Assembly: GCA_030141605.1 (NCBI GenBank)
Contig: JAQGDQ010001250.1
Location: 5,001 to 52,225, forward strand
DNA length: 47,225 nucleotides
Direction of reading: 5' to 3'
DNA from: Tubiluchus corallicola
Taxonomy: Eukaryota; Priapulida; Priapulimorpha; Priapulimorphida; Tubiluchidae
Made by a program: the position numbers and the translations under genes. Below the pieces are notes generated by a model. The model did no database searches. It saw only the letters and a list, made by a program, of their open reading frames with translations, and was not told the DNA's origin. Every line of letters begins with the position of its first letter. The stretch's first letter is position 1. Shown one piece after another: positions 33,648 through 43,019 of this stretch.

Positions 33648-33722
33648 TGAGGAGTCACTCTGGATTTGAACCACGGTCCTTCACACTGCAAATGAAATGG
33701 CATAACTACATTATAATCTTAT
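33648..33722 (-). tRNA. tRNA-Cys(GCA)-like degenerate sequence
   Basis: On the - strand GTGGTTCAAATCC gives a B box, and TTCAT-TTGCAGT-GTGAA forms a five-pair anticodon arm with GCA. The acceptor stem does not pair and the D arm is poor. It is at best a tRNA pseudogene or SINE head, inside WSCD-like intron 3. Confidence 0.3.
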
Positions 33723-33984
33723 AGTTTAGCTGAGCATTTTTTAATTTTTTATATAATGTTATCTACTTTTAAAAGTACGAAATAAATTTAAAATAATAAA
33801 AATAATAATAGTAATAGTAATATAGCAACAGACTTCAAGTTTAGTATAATTATGCGATACAACCACATAATTGTATATTTTCAAACTCCGATAGTAACTC
33901 CTGGAAACAGTCATTTTGCTTCTGGTTTTCTCTGTTCACAAGCCCAGATCTTCGTCAGAAAGAGCCGTCTATTGGATGTATTGT

Positions 33985-34262
33985 AACTTCAATGCGCTGT
34001 TGTAAAATCCACAGCAACCCCACTTTCGTACGGTTGCTAAGTGAATTGTAGAGACGCAATTAAAAATTAATGGCTAACTTTAACAGCGATTTTCTCAAGA
34101 TTATGTTTTTCAATGTGCAGCCTGCACCTCAACTTCAATGTTGATTATCTCAGCTTAGAAATAATATAGAGTGATCAGCTTCTTTGCATAACAATGATCT
34201 CCATGAAGTAGAGATTCAGGATATGTGAATAACTAGAAAAACTTAATTGCCAACCAGCAGTA
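33985..34262. repeat. Dispersed repeat family D, copy 2
   Basis: Second copy of the 26800-27075 sequence in the same orientation, with scattered substitutions. It ends about 11 bp before the exon 3 donor of the WSCD-like gene. Confidence 0.75.
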
Positions 34263-34272
34263 AACAACTTAC

Positions 34273-34424
34273 CGTCTGAAATCCACATACGAGGTTTCAA
34301 TTGAAAGACTTCGGCACATGACATATTTGATGAGTTTGACATCTCTTTTAGCTCAGGTTTGTTGACTAAGCAAGCGCATTTGTGTTCTTTGAAATTCCAT
34401 GCAGCATAGCCAACATCATCTGAT
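34273..34424 (-). CDS. WSCD1/2: WSCD-like sulfotransferase exon 3 (WSC-domain part)
   Basis: Acceptor ATTTTTATTTTTCAG (minus strand), entered with one base and leaving one base at donor GACG/GTAAGT; 152 nt. It reads SDDVGYAAWNFKEHKCACLV, then MSNSSNMSCAEVFQLKPRMW. GY-x-AWNF-xx-x-KCACL matches the aromatic-to-CxC core of WSC domains (GY-xYAG-xE-x-CYCG). The domain is shorter than the two WSC domains of human WSCD1/2, so this protein has one reduced WSC domain. NSS and NMS are N-glycosylation sequons (about residues 109 and 112). Confidence 0.8.
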
Positions 34425-34510
34425 CTGAAAAATAAAAATTTATCCCATTTTATCGTATAATTTAATAAAAAAAAACAAAAAAGAAATAGCTGCTACGTAG
34501 CTTCCAAAAT

Positions 34511-34769
34511 ACAGTCAATCAAACAAACTATTAAGGCCAGTGTGAACCTGACTTAATAAATTTTAATTTTGTCGCCAAGGTGGCTCCATCTAGCTGGAAA
34601 GTCTAAAGTGTTGGCATTGACCCAGTTATGTTTTCATTATACTGTCAATCAAACAAACTATTAAGGCCAGTGTGAACCTGACTTAATAAATTTTAATTTT
34701 GTAGCCAAGGTGGCTCCATCTAGCTGGAAAGTCTAAAGTGTTGGCATTGAACCAGTTATGTTTTCATTA
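34511..34769. repeat. 129-bp tandem duplication in WSCD-like intron 2
   Basis: Two nearly identical copies, each beginning CTGTCAATCAAACAAACTAT (first with CAGTCAATC) and containing GTGGCTCCATCTAGCTGGAA. They differ at only a few positions, so the duplication is young. Confidence 0.9.
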
Positions 34770-35162
34770 TGCTGTTCTGTAGTACATGTGAACATGTGTG
34801 TTGTACAAGCTAGCAAAATTTTTCATTAGATATATGCCGCAACGACGTAAGTTTATTTCTATTAATTGTTATTTTGATTTATTCCTTGATATTTTTAGAT
34901 GGTCTAAATAACTGTCAATCTAACTAAACTATGTAACTTTTCATAAAATTAGCCAATGTCAGTCACTTTTGCTTTTCTATTTTAATTTTTAAATATTGGA
35001 GAAATAAAGATCAGTGGTTTGCATGAAATTCAACTGAGATGTTTGAAGATTTGTCATAAATGCCTTTCAGAGACACTAACATGAGATCTCAGAGATCTGA
35101 CATGAGAGGTTAGAGTTTAAGTATGCTCCCGTTAAATGAGAAAATATGAATGTATAAAAAAA

Positions 35163-35255
35163 TCTAGAATTCCCATCAGGGAATTGAACCTGGGACGACT
35201 TGCTAGCAGAGTACCAATCAGATACGATAACCATAATGCTTTTGAGTCAAGCAGA
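35163..35255 (-). repeat. tRNA-like SINE fragment, inverted partner of 36625-36715
   Basis: On the - strand: TTATGGTTATCGTATCTGAT then GCTAGCAAGTCGT, CAGGTTCAATTCCCTGATGG and the tail TCTAGATTTTTTTATA-like. The B box GGTTCAATTCC is intact. An inverted relative with the same tail is at 36625-36715, so the two bracket the 85-bp array. Confidence 0.6.
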
Positions 35256-35429
35256 TTAAGTTTTTTCCTCATGTAGGTGTGCCGGTACAATTTATTCCCT
35301 AAATTTGACGTTGAAAAGAAACCAAGTTTAACAAAATAATTGTTACACCTGTCTGCATGATTTATTTAAATATCTGTCAAAGGCAGGGCTGGGTTTTGAT
35401 TTTCTAGACCCCAGGGCTACAAATCCTGA

Positions 35430-36275
35430 GGCCCCGGCCCCTTAGTGACAATTAACAAAAGCGTGAATGTTGGATTCTGCAAATCAGTTTATTCAACTTT
35501 TACAACATAATGCCAACATTAGGCCCCCAAGGACAATTAGCAAAAGCATGAATGTTGGTTTCTTCAAATCAGTTTACTCAACTTCTACAACATAACGCCA
35601 ACATTAGGCCCACAGTGACAATTAGCAAAAGCGTGAATGTTGGATTCTTCAAATCGGTTTCTTCAACTTCTACAACATAACGCCAACATTAGGTCCACAG
35701 TGACAATTAGCAAAAGCGTGAATGTTGGATTCTTCAAATCGGTTTCTTCAACTTCTACAACATAACGCCAACATTAGGTCCACAGTGACAATTAGCAAAA
35801 GCGTGAATGTTGGATTCTTCAAATCGGTTTCTTCAACTTCTACAACATAACGCCAACATTAGGTCCACAGTGACAATTAGCAAAAGCGTGAATGTTGGAT
35901 TCTTCAAATCGGTTTCTTCAACTTCTACAGCATAATGCCAACATTAGGTCCACAGTGACAATTAACAAAAGCGTGAATGTTGGTTTCTTCAAATCAGTTT
36001 ATTTAACTTCTACAGCATAATGCCAACATTAGGCCCACAGTGACAATTAACAAAAGCATGAATGTTGGATTCTTCAAATCGGTTTCTTCAACTTCTACAA
36101 CTTAATGCCAACATTAGGCCCACAGTGACAATTAACAAAAGCGTGAATGTTGGATTCTTCAAATCGGTTTCTTCAACTTCTACAACTTAATGCCAACATT
36201 AGGCCCATAGTGACAATTAGCAAAAGCGTGAATGTTGGATTTTCTACAACGTAATGCCAACGTTAGGCCCACATA
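35430..36275. repeat. 85-bp minisatellite, about 10 copies, in WSCD-like intron 2
   Basis: Units contain CAATTAGCAAAAGCGTGAAT, GTTGGATTCTTCAAATCGGT and AACGCCAACATTAGGTCCAC; the period is 85 bp (35701 to 35786). Central units are almost identical and outer units more divergent. Confidence 0.95.
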
Positions 36276-36624
36276 GATGGATGAAAATCTAACACAACAA
36301 AAAAAGAAGAGATATTCTGATATTCAAAACATTAAAATAACTTTTTGAAATATTAAATATAACATGTCTAAATTACAATAAATAAATTACTGGTACTTTA
36401 ACGTATATTATAAAATATACTGTTACTAATACTAATTCACAGTAAATTGATTTCACTTAATCTCTGGATCTCAGCTGATGGAGGCCATTGGTTTGCTGCC
36501 CATCACTGCCATGCATTAATTTGGCACTGTATAAAAGTCGGCCAAGTGTGGCATTGTACTGTCACACCTACATCAGCAAGGTAGGTGTGGCAGGTCAGGG
36601 GTAATACACAGCACTAGTTCGCTG

Positions 36625-36715
36625 GGTTGAAAAGTGTTATGGTTATCATATCTGACAGGCACTTAGCTAGCAGGTCGTGGGTTCAATTCCCTGATGGGAT
36701 CTTAGAATTTTTTAT
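36625..36715 (+). repeat. tRNA-like SINE fragment, inverted partner of 35163-35255
   Basis: GTGTTATGGTTATCATATCT, GCTAGCAGGTCGTGGGTTCA and ATTCCCTGATGGGA followed by TCTTAGAATTTTTTATA. The tRNA-like B box lies within GGGTTCAATTCC. The tail is shared with the opposite-strand copy, so homology extends past the tRNA-like part. Confidence 0.6.
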
Positions 36716-36997
36716 AGTTAATAATAAAACTTACAGCGGCGAATTGTACTTACGATGTTTGACAAGAGAAAATGCAGTCTTTTGCCGTGTTTTTTTCTTG
36801 TACGGCTACCGTATTTCCAGTGCACTCCTCCCCAACAGGTTGTGCTAAAACAAAGAAGAAGAAGCAAACTTAGGACAGCAACGATGACAAAAGAGGAAAA
36901 GCAAAGTAAAGAAAAGGAAAAAGAAGAGAACACCCATGCAGCAGGTAATATAGATTGAGTTTATACGCTTGTCTGTTTATCTTCATGTATGCCTGGT

Positions 36998-37500
36998 GTG
37001 AAAGCAACGTAGAGCCTGGTTAGTACTTGGATGGGTGACCGCCACGGAATACAAGGTGCAGTAGGCTTGCAGGATGCCCACAATGTATCTCGACACTAGG
37101 CGGAGGAGCTGTACAAGCAGCCAAAGGCTAGAGGGCGGAGGAGGTCAAGTGACCCAACGGCCATGTGTAGAGGAGTAAACCTTCCAAATCAGGAGCGGAG
37201 TCCCGAAGGCGGACCAGTGCAGCATGCTCACTGACTCCGGCAGCTCCTGCAGCCGACCTGATGCCAAACGTATCGCTCCGCTTTCCTTTGGACTACACCA
37301 GGGAGGAAGAGAGGGGGTTCCTGTTGTCTGGACAACTCAGGATCTCCATACACCTTTCCCAGGTGTGCGCCCTGGAGACATTCAAAGGATCGCACTGCTC
37401 AGTCACATTCGACGCTGCAGCTCCATCAGTGTGATCAATAACTGACTCTCTTGGCGCACACTCCACTGTCTTTCGAGACAGAAGGATGCCAACAACATGG
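36998..37500 (+). mobile_element. 5S rRNA-derived retroposon (SINE3-like)
   Basis: 36998-37068 follows the 3' two-thirds of 5S rRNA: AAGCAACGT, then GCCTGGTTAGTACTTGGATG, GGTGACCGCC, GGAATACAAGGTGCAGTAGG. The internal RNA polymerase III control region (A box, intermediate element, C box) is present. The following 430 bp are non-5S and end near a short hairpin CTGTCTTTCGAGACAG followed by GGATGCCAACAAC. A 5S-like promoter fused to an unrelated body is the layout of SINE3 retroposons. It lies in WSCD-like intron 2 on the opposite strand. Confidence 0.7.
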
Positions 37501-37669
37501 TGTGAAATAGATTTAGGAAAAGTTTACATTTTTTGTGAAATAAAGTTTGTGGATTTCTAATACTTGCATCTTCTTAAATTATTACCATTGAACTCATGCG
37601 CACCATTACATTAAGGCAGGCGTACCAGAACAGATGAAAACATGCTTTTTGTTTAGAAATGATAATACT

Positions 37670-37840
37670 GGAGTTGCCAAATATGTCACAATTCCACATG
37701 GAAGCAGTCTGAGAAAAAACTGAAGGAAGTTAATAGGTGAGTAAGTTTATTAGGCAGTCACAGCTTTTTATTAATAGAAGAATACATTTATAACTAAATG
37801 ATTTACAATTCTATACAACATTAAATAATATTACAAAGAG
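37670..37840. repeat. Left copy of duplicated flank around the 119-bp array
   Basis: GGAAGCAGTCTGAGAAAAAA, AGTTAATAGGTGAGTAAGTT and CTATACAACATTAAATAATA recur at 39915-40075 on the right of the 119-bp array. Exon 2 of the WSCD-like gene and the array lie between the two copies, suggesting a segmental duplication of about 2.25 kb. Confidence 0.75.
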
Positions 37841-38306
37841 CAAATGTGATTATTAATAGAGTTGTGAAAGGGTGGCGAAAGAACAATGAGTTATCGAGAT
37901 CAGCCGTCCTCTCAGAATTATTATTAGTATAATTAATTAATGCACATTTATCAAGTAATTAAAAATTATCAGATTTTACATTTAAGACGATTGTCGATTG
38001 AGTTATGATAGAAAAGTTTGAGTTTCTAAGAAAATAAGGTTCAGTCGCGAGAAAGCAACGAAGAGAAAAACGTGATCATGTTTAAATATTGCCTTAAAAA
38101 TGGATTATTTTATGTATTTAAAGTTATTATAATTATTGGGATCTAAAATCAAAGCAAAAAACAAACTTGGTTTGTACTTAAAGTGGGTAAACATGTAAAA
38201 CTCACATGCTGAGTCATGAAAAAGAGTTGAAAGCAAACGCATCTTGAAATACTTTAGAATCAGCATTGATGATATATTAAATATATACACAAAAGGTGTA
38301 TCTTAC

Positions 38307-38337
38307 CTCCACGACAAACATTTGAGCTGTAAGCATA
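38307..38337 (-). CDS. WSCD1/2: WSCD-like sulfotransferase exon 2, 31-nt microexon (tentative)
   Basis: Bounded by GTTGCTTTGCTTCAG and GGAG/GTAAGA on the - strand. Exon 1 leaves one base and exon 3 needs two bases in hand, so an exon of length 1 mod 3 is required; 31 nt fits. With it the six exons sum to 1155 nt, 384 codons plus stop with no internal stop. It supplies LCLQLKCLSW, which with exon 3 gives C-xxx-x-C before the GYAAWNF core of the WSC domain. The protein similarity alone would be too short to call; splice sites and phase carry the case. Confidence 0.6.
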
Positions 38338-38340
38338 CTG

Positions 38341-39948
38341 AAGCAAAGCAACACAAATAATCAGTATCATATTAATAAGAGCCTTGTAATAATGTGAAAT
38401 GAGCATTAATATTGTTTTGATAACATGTAATATTTACTATGAGTCAGAATTCCACACAGAAGCAGTCTGAGAAAAATAATCAGTATCATATTAATAAGAG
38501 CCTTGTAATAATGTGAAATGAGCATTAGTATTGTTTTGATAACATGTAATATTTACTATGAGTCAGAATTCCACGCAGAAGCAGTCTGAGAAAAATAATC
38601 AGTATCGTATTAATTAGAGCCTTGTAATAATGTGAAATGAGCATTAGTATTGTTTTGATAACATGTAATATTTACTACGAGTCAGAATTCCACGCAGAAG
38701 CAGTCTGAGCGGTGTGATGTGGTGGAGTATTATGGTGTGGGTGGTGTGGTGTGGTGCGTGAGTGGTGCAGTGGTATGGTGTGGTGCAGTGTGGTGTGATG
38801 TGGTGGAGTGGTATGGTGTGGTGCAGTGTGGTGTGATGTGGTGGAGTCGTATGGTGTGGGTGGTGTGGTGTGTGAGTGGTGCGGTGTGCTGCAGTGGTAT
38901 GGTGTGGTGTGATGTGGTGGAGTTGTATGGTGTGGGTGGTGTGATGTGGTGGAGTATTATGGTGTGGGTGGTGTGGTGTGGTGCGTGGGTGGTGCAGTGG
39001 TATGGTGTGGTGTGTAGGTGGTATTGTGTGGTGCAGTGTGGTGCGATGAGGTGGAGTGGTATGGTGTGGTGCAGTGTGGTGTGATGGGGTGGAGTGGTGT
39101 GGTGTGGGTTGTGTGTTGATTTGTGCACAAAATTCTTTTTGTGGGGTTTGGCTAGTTAGTATTGTTTTGATAACATGTAATATTTACTACGAGTCAGAAT
39201 TCCACGCAGAAGCAGTCTGAGAAAAATAATCAGTATCATATTAATAAGAGCCTTGTAATAATGTGAAATGAGCATTAGTATTGTTTTGATAACATGTAAT
39301 ATTTACCATGAGTCAGAATTCCATGCAGAAGCAGTCTGAGAAAAAAAATCAGTATCATATTAATTAGAGCCTTGTAATAATGTGAAATGAGCATTAGTAT
39401 TGTTTTGATAACATGTAATATTTACTATGAGTCAGAATTCCACACAGAAGCAGTCTGAGAAAAGTAATCAGTATCATATTAATAAATGCCTTGTAATAAT
39501 GTGAAATGAGCATTAGTATTGTTTTGATAACATGTAATATTTACTATGAGTCAGAATTCCACGCAGAAGCAGTCTGAGAAAAATAATCAGTATCATATTA
39601 ATTAGAGCCTTGTAATAATGTAAAATGAGCATTAGTATTGTTTTGATAACATGTAATATTTACTATGAGTCAGAATTCCACGCAGAAGCAGTCTGAGAAA
39701 AATAATCAGTATCATATTAATTAGAGCCTTGTAATAATGTGAAATGAGCATTAGTATTGTTTTGATAACATGTAATATCTACTACGAGTCAGAATTCCAC
39801 GCAGAAGCAGTCTGAGAAAAATAATCAGTATCGTATTAATTAGAGCCTTGTAATAGTGTGAAATGAGCATTAGTATTGTTTTGATAACATGTAATATTTA
39901 CTATGAGTCAGAATTCCATGCAGAAGCAGTCTGAGAAAAACACTCCAG
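38341..39948. repeat. 119-bp tandem array, interrupted by a GT-rich VNTR
   Basis: Units contain GAGCATTAGTATTGTTTTGA, TAACATGTAATATTTACTAT, GAGTCAGAATTCCACGCAGA, AGCAGTCTGAGAAAAATAAT and AGAGCCTTGTAATAATGTGA. Period is 119 bp (38402, 38521, 38640). One unit is broken after GCAGTCTGAG at 38709 and resumes at about 39157 in GTTAGTATTG. The array begins at the acceptor of the WSCD-like microexon; the divergent first unit contributes part of its pyrimidine tract. Confidence 0.95.
38710..39125. repeat. GTGGTGTG-rich VNTR inserted in the 119-bp array
   Basis: About 415 bp of T/G-dominated sequence made of GGTGTGGTGTG, GTGGAGTGGTATG and GTGCAGTGTGG motifs. One strand is almost free of C. Open frames on both strands (38719-39084, 38730-39128) are low-complexity. 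GTG-rich strands with G-doublets could form two-tetrad quadruplexes. Confidence 0.95.
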
Positions 39949-40075
39949 TTAGTTAATAAGTGAGTAAGTTAGTTTATTAGTTTAACACCATTTTTATAAT
40001 AGTAAAATACATATATAACTAAGTAGTTTATAATTCTACACAACATTAAATAATGTTACAATATTCTCATGATAG
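39915..40075. repeat. Right copy of duplicated flank around the 119-bp array
   Basis: Partner of 37670-37840, with AAGCAGTCTGAGAAAAA, AGTTAATAAGTGAGTAAGTT and CTACACAACATTAAATAATG. Confidence 0.75.
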
Positions 40076-40228
40076 AATTTTTCAGTGCACCGCTGTACAT
40101 ACAATAATGATTATTATGAGGCAAAATAGATACTACTGTATAATATATGGGCACTACGAAACATTTCCATACAAAATATAAACTCAAGCACAACAGAAAT
40201 CAGAAACTGCACTAATTGTTCCACTTAC

Positions 40229-40433
40229 ACCCTGGTATATATTCGACTACCTCCTCTTGTGCAACTGAAGTAACCATTTCTGTTGCTCCTGGCAAAGAAT
40301 CCAGACTTTTCACAGACGTGGTCCATTTTACCGATGGAACATAAACGTAGGATAGTCCTGTACACAGCGTTACGATCACAATCAACTGAATGACCCGATA
40401 TCGTCGAAAGATCATCGAATGTTTAGCTAACAA
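40229..40433 (-). CDS. WSCD1/2: WSCD-like sulfotransferase exon 1 (start, signal anchor)
   Basis: The ATG at 40433 opens a six-exon gene (40433 to 27349, minus strand) for a 384-residue protein; human WSCD proteins are longer because they carry a longer stem and two WSC domains. The N-terminus MLAKHSMIFRRYR is basic, followed by a hydrophobic stretch at about residues 14-32 (VIQLIVIVTLCTGLSYVYV). This gives a type II signal anchor placing the catalytic domain in the Golgi lumen. The exon ends EEVVEYIPG plus one base at donor GGGT/GTAAGT. YI-x-G is the usual entry to a WSC domain. The reaction expected of the family is sulfate transfer from PAPS to a glycan hydroxyl (sialic acid for WSCD1). 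The start is the first ATG of the frame; an upstream non-coding exon is possible. Confidence 0.75.
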
Positions 40434-40876
40434 ATAATCAACTTTACGGAATCACTCTTAACCGAAGAGCAAGCATGTAGGGCAGTACACATTTCTACAT
40501 TCAAGCTGAGTGAACATTAAACTTCCTGGGTTTGGTAACCTCAAGCTTTCTGTCAAGAGCATCCAAGCGTAGAACCTGGCAAATCCTCTCATGTATTAGC
40601 AGGTAAGTGCAATATCTTGCAGGTATAGTTACTGTCCATTTCAGAAGAAAAAGTTAAAATTAGTTATGCTAGATTGGATCCAACACAAATGCTAAACCAA
40701 CAAAGTCATCCTTATCTAGGCATAGCAACTGGGATGCTTCCCAGTTTACGTTAACACAACAAACCTTTTCATAGCACTAAAGAAACATTTTCTGTGCTTT
40801 TTGTCCTGTGAACATGATATCGTAGCCCTATTAGGCAACCTACTTGCTGGTACAGGAATTTGAAGCATTAATAAAA
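40434..40876. other. Upstream of WSCD-like exon 1; promoter not identified
   Basis: No clear TATA box or initiator is seen. The Helitron-like copy starts at 40877, so any proximal promoter must lie within about 440 bp of the ATG or within the transposon. Confidence 0.3.
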
Positions 40877-41541
40877 ACTAGCAAAGGCCCCGCAAAAAAT
40901 TTTGCTTATTAATCCACTTATAATCAATAATACGCGAACATTCTACCTAGTCCTCATTTATAACGCAAAGCCCGTAGCAGCTTTTACTGAATTAAAGTTA
41001 TAAGATTATAGACAGAGTATAGTGGATGACGTCAGAACAATGGCTTTGCGTCAGCAGTTTTCCAAGCGAAAATTGCCTAAAATAGAACATCTAATTAACT
41101 CGTCGATACTCCTCTCAGTGGACGTGTCCTAAAATATAGCCCACATCGTTGTGTAGCCCTGTTCTTCCTCTTTCTAAAGAGCCGTATATCTCCTTCCGAG
41201 AGTCACACCAGGCGCAGCTAGAACGTTTTTTCCGCAGGCTGTTTGGTCAAAATTTCGAAAAAATCGCGAGTTGGGTCCGGGAAAACGCCCGTTGCGGGAC
41301 GCCGTGGCCCTCTCGCAAATTCTAAATATGCCTATGACACCCACCGCTGAATGGGCTATCTATCCGTAGCCAGCACCACCCATGGCCCGTTCCCGTCCTT
41401 CAGATCTCAGGCGTATAACTTTTGCAAAAAACGGCCGTAAAATGGCCATTTTTGGAGGTTTTTTGTCCCCCCCCGTTCATCCCGGTGGGCCCGATTCAAA
41501 AAATAAACCCCCAATGGCACGACACTAGATTGAGACCTTTG
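40877..41541 (-). mobile_element. Helitron-like non-autonomous element, copy 3 (inverted, 5'-truncated)
   Basis: Reverse-oriented relative of 10119-11638. The 3' end ACTAGCAAAGGCCCCGC is intact at 40877. Similarity runs through the CCCGGACCCAACTCGC and CGGCCGTTTTTTGC regions and stops near 41541 (GATTGAGACCTTT), so the terminal 5' part is missing. It lies directly upstream of the WSCD-like gene. Confidence 0.6.
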
Positions 41542-41577
41542 AACGGGAAGAAGGCCAATTTCATTTCGGCAGAAAAT

Positions 41578-41694
<117 letters not shown>

Positions 41695-41807
41695 AAGAAA
41701 GATTTTTTTATTTATTGACACCTAAACTACCTGCAATAATAAACACTAGCTATATTATTGCAGGCAGCCCGCCCAAGTGTCTAAAGGGATGATACATCCT
41801 TCCCAGT

Positions 41808-41981
41808 TGAGTCCTACACGTCACTCATTACAGGACCAATGACAAGTCGTACACGTCACTCATTACAGGACCAATGAGAAGTCGTACACGTCATTCATTA
41901 CAGGACCAATGACAAGTCGTACACGTCATTCATTACACGACCAATGACAAGTCGTACACGTCATTCATTACACGACCAATG
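41808..41981. repeat. 35-bp minisatellite, 5 copies
   Basis: AAGTCGTACACGTCATTCAT followed by TACAGGACCAATGAC, five units with CACTCATT/CATTCATT and CAGG/CACG variants. Confidence 0.95.
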
Positions 41982-42574
41982 AAGTCAACAGGAAGAAGAA
42001 AATTGATTACAATTTTTGTAACACAATTTATATTCACTTAATAAATTTTTTTGTTGTTGTAACAATGCAGTTTTTGTTAAATTAACTAATACAATATTTA
42101 AAACAGAGGTTTTTCATTAGTAATGTAAGTCTAAGCTAAATATCTGATTCCCAGTTGAACATAAATTAGTTATAAATTAAGTTATAAATTATTCAGGTAT
42201 TAAAATGGATTATGACGCATATTTAATCCCACGTTTTATCAATTTTTCAATAAATCATAATTATTATATAATTCCTGGTGTAAATGGTCACTTAAAATAT
42301 GGAACCTTTTTTACTTGTTCAACAACACAATTATTAATTTTAATGACGCCGCTCATGTTACTTATGGACTCTAAAATATGAATTTAGTTTTAGCTGGTTT
42401 AAAGCAACGCTAATAGAAAATTTGAATTCTATGCATACAAAAATCATGCATACTACTTGATTTGTAGTGCAGTAAAACACCAATAATACATTTAAAAATC
42501 GTGCGCAGAAATCACAGCTAAATTGCGCTAATTGCATGGTATTTTAATCGTTTTAATGATAAAGAAAGTAAGTA
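41982..42574. other. Intergenic, no gene seen
   Basis: AT-rich; no recognised exon or element. Confidence 0.4.
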
Positions 42575-43019
42575 CAGTCCAGTCTCGTTATCTCGCCAAT
42601 GTCCGTCTAGGGCAAATTTTTGGCGAGAGCCGAGTATGGCCAGATAACGGGAATATAACGAAGTTAGTCTATATGTATATACATAATAGTTGATTAACAT
42701 AGTACTCCTAAGATTAATAGACACATGCTAGATTAATTATGTCTGTCTATCGAGTACAGCAGCATTGTCTACATACCGCGGTTATATTGATCGACAGGCG
42801 GTATATATATTGATCGATTCACCTCTGAGTTTGTCTGTTTGGCGACATAACGAATATAGTTTACATAAGCACTCATCCTAGCGTGACGTGGCGAGGGCGA
42901 GAAGCGAGGGTGGCGACTTAGCGAGGTAAATATCAAAGCAGGAAATCCGTCCTGGTACTTTCTATGGCGAGAGACGAGTTTGGCGGCATAACGAGGGGCG
43001 AGATAACGAGGCTAGACAG
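42575..43019 (+). mobile_element. pogo/Tigger-like MITE family E (445 bp)
   Basis: TA-flanked ends CAGTCCAGTCTCGTTATCTC on the left and, on the other strand, CTGTCTAGCCTCGTTATCTC on the right; both continue into GCC. The interior has GGCGAGA and GATAACG motifs repeated near both sides. No transposase. A distinct family from A and C, with the same superfamily signature. Confidence 0.85.

Noticed and set aside
33648-33722. Functional tRNA-Cys gene
   Set aside because: Acceptor and D stems do not pair; listed only as a degenerate tRNA-like sequence.
36755-36958. Lys/Glu-rich open frame resembling a nuclear protein tail
   Set aside because: Short, low-complexity, antisense to the WSCD-like intron, no recognised domain or supporting exon.
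37224-37445. + strand 73-codon open frame
   Set aside because: Lies in the body of the 5S-derived retroposon.
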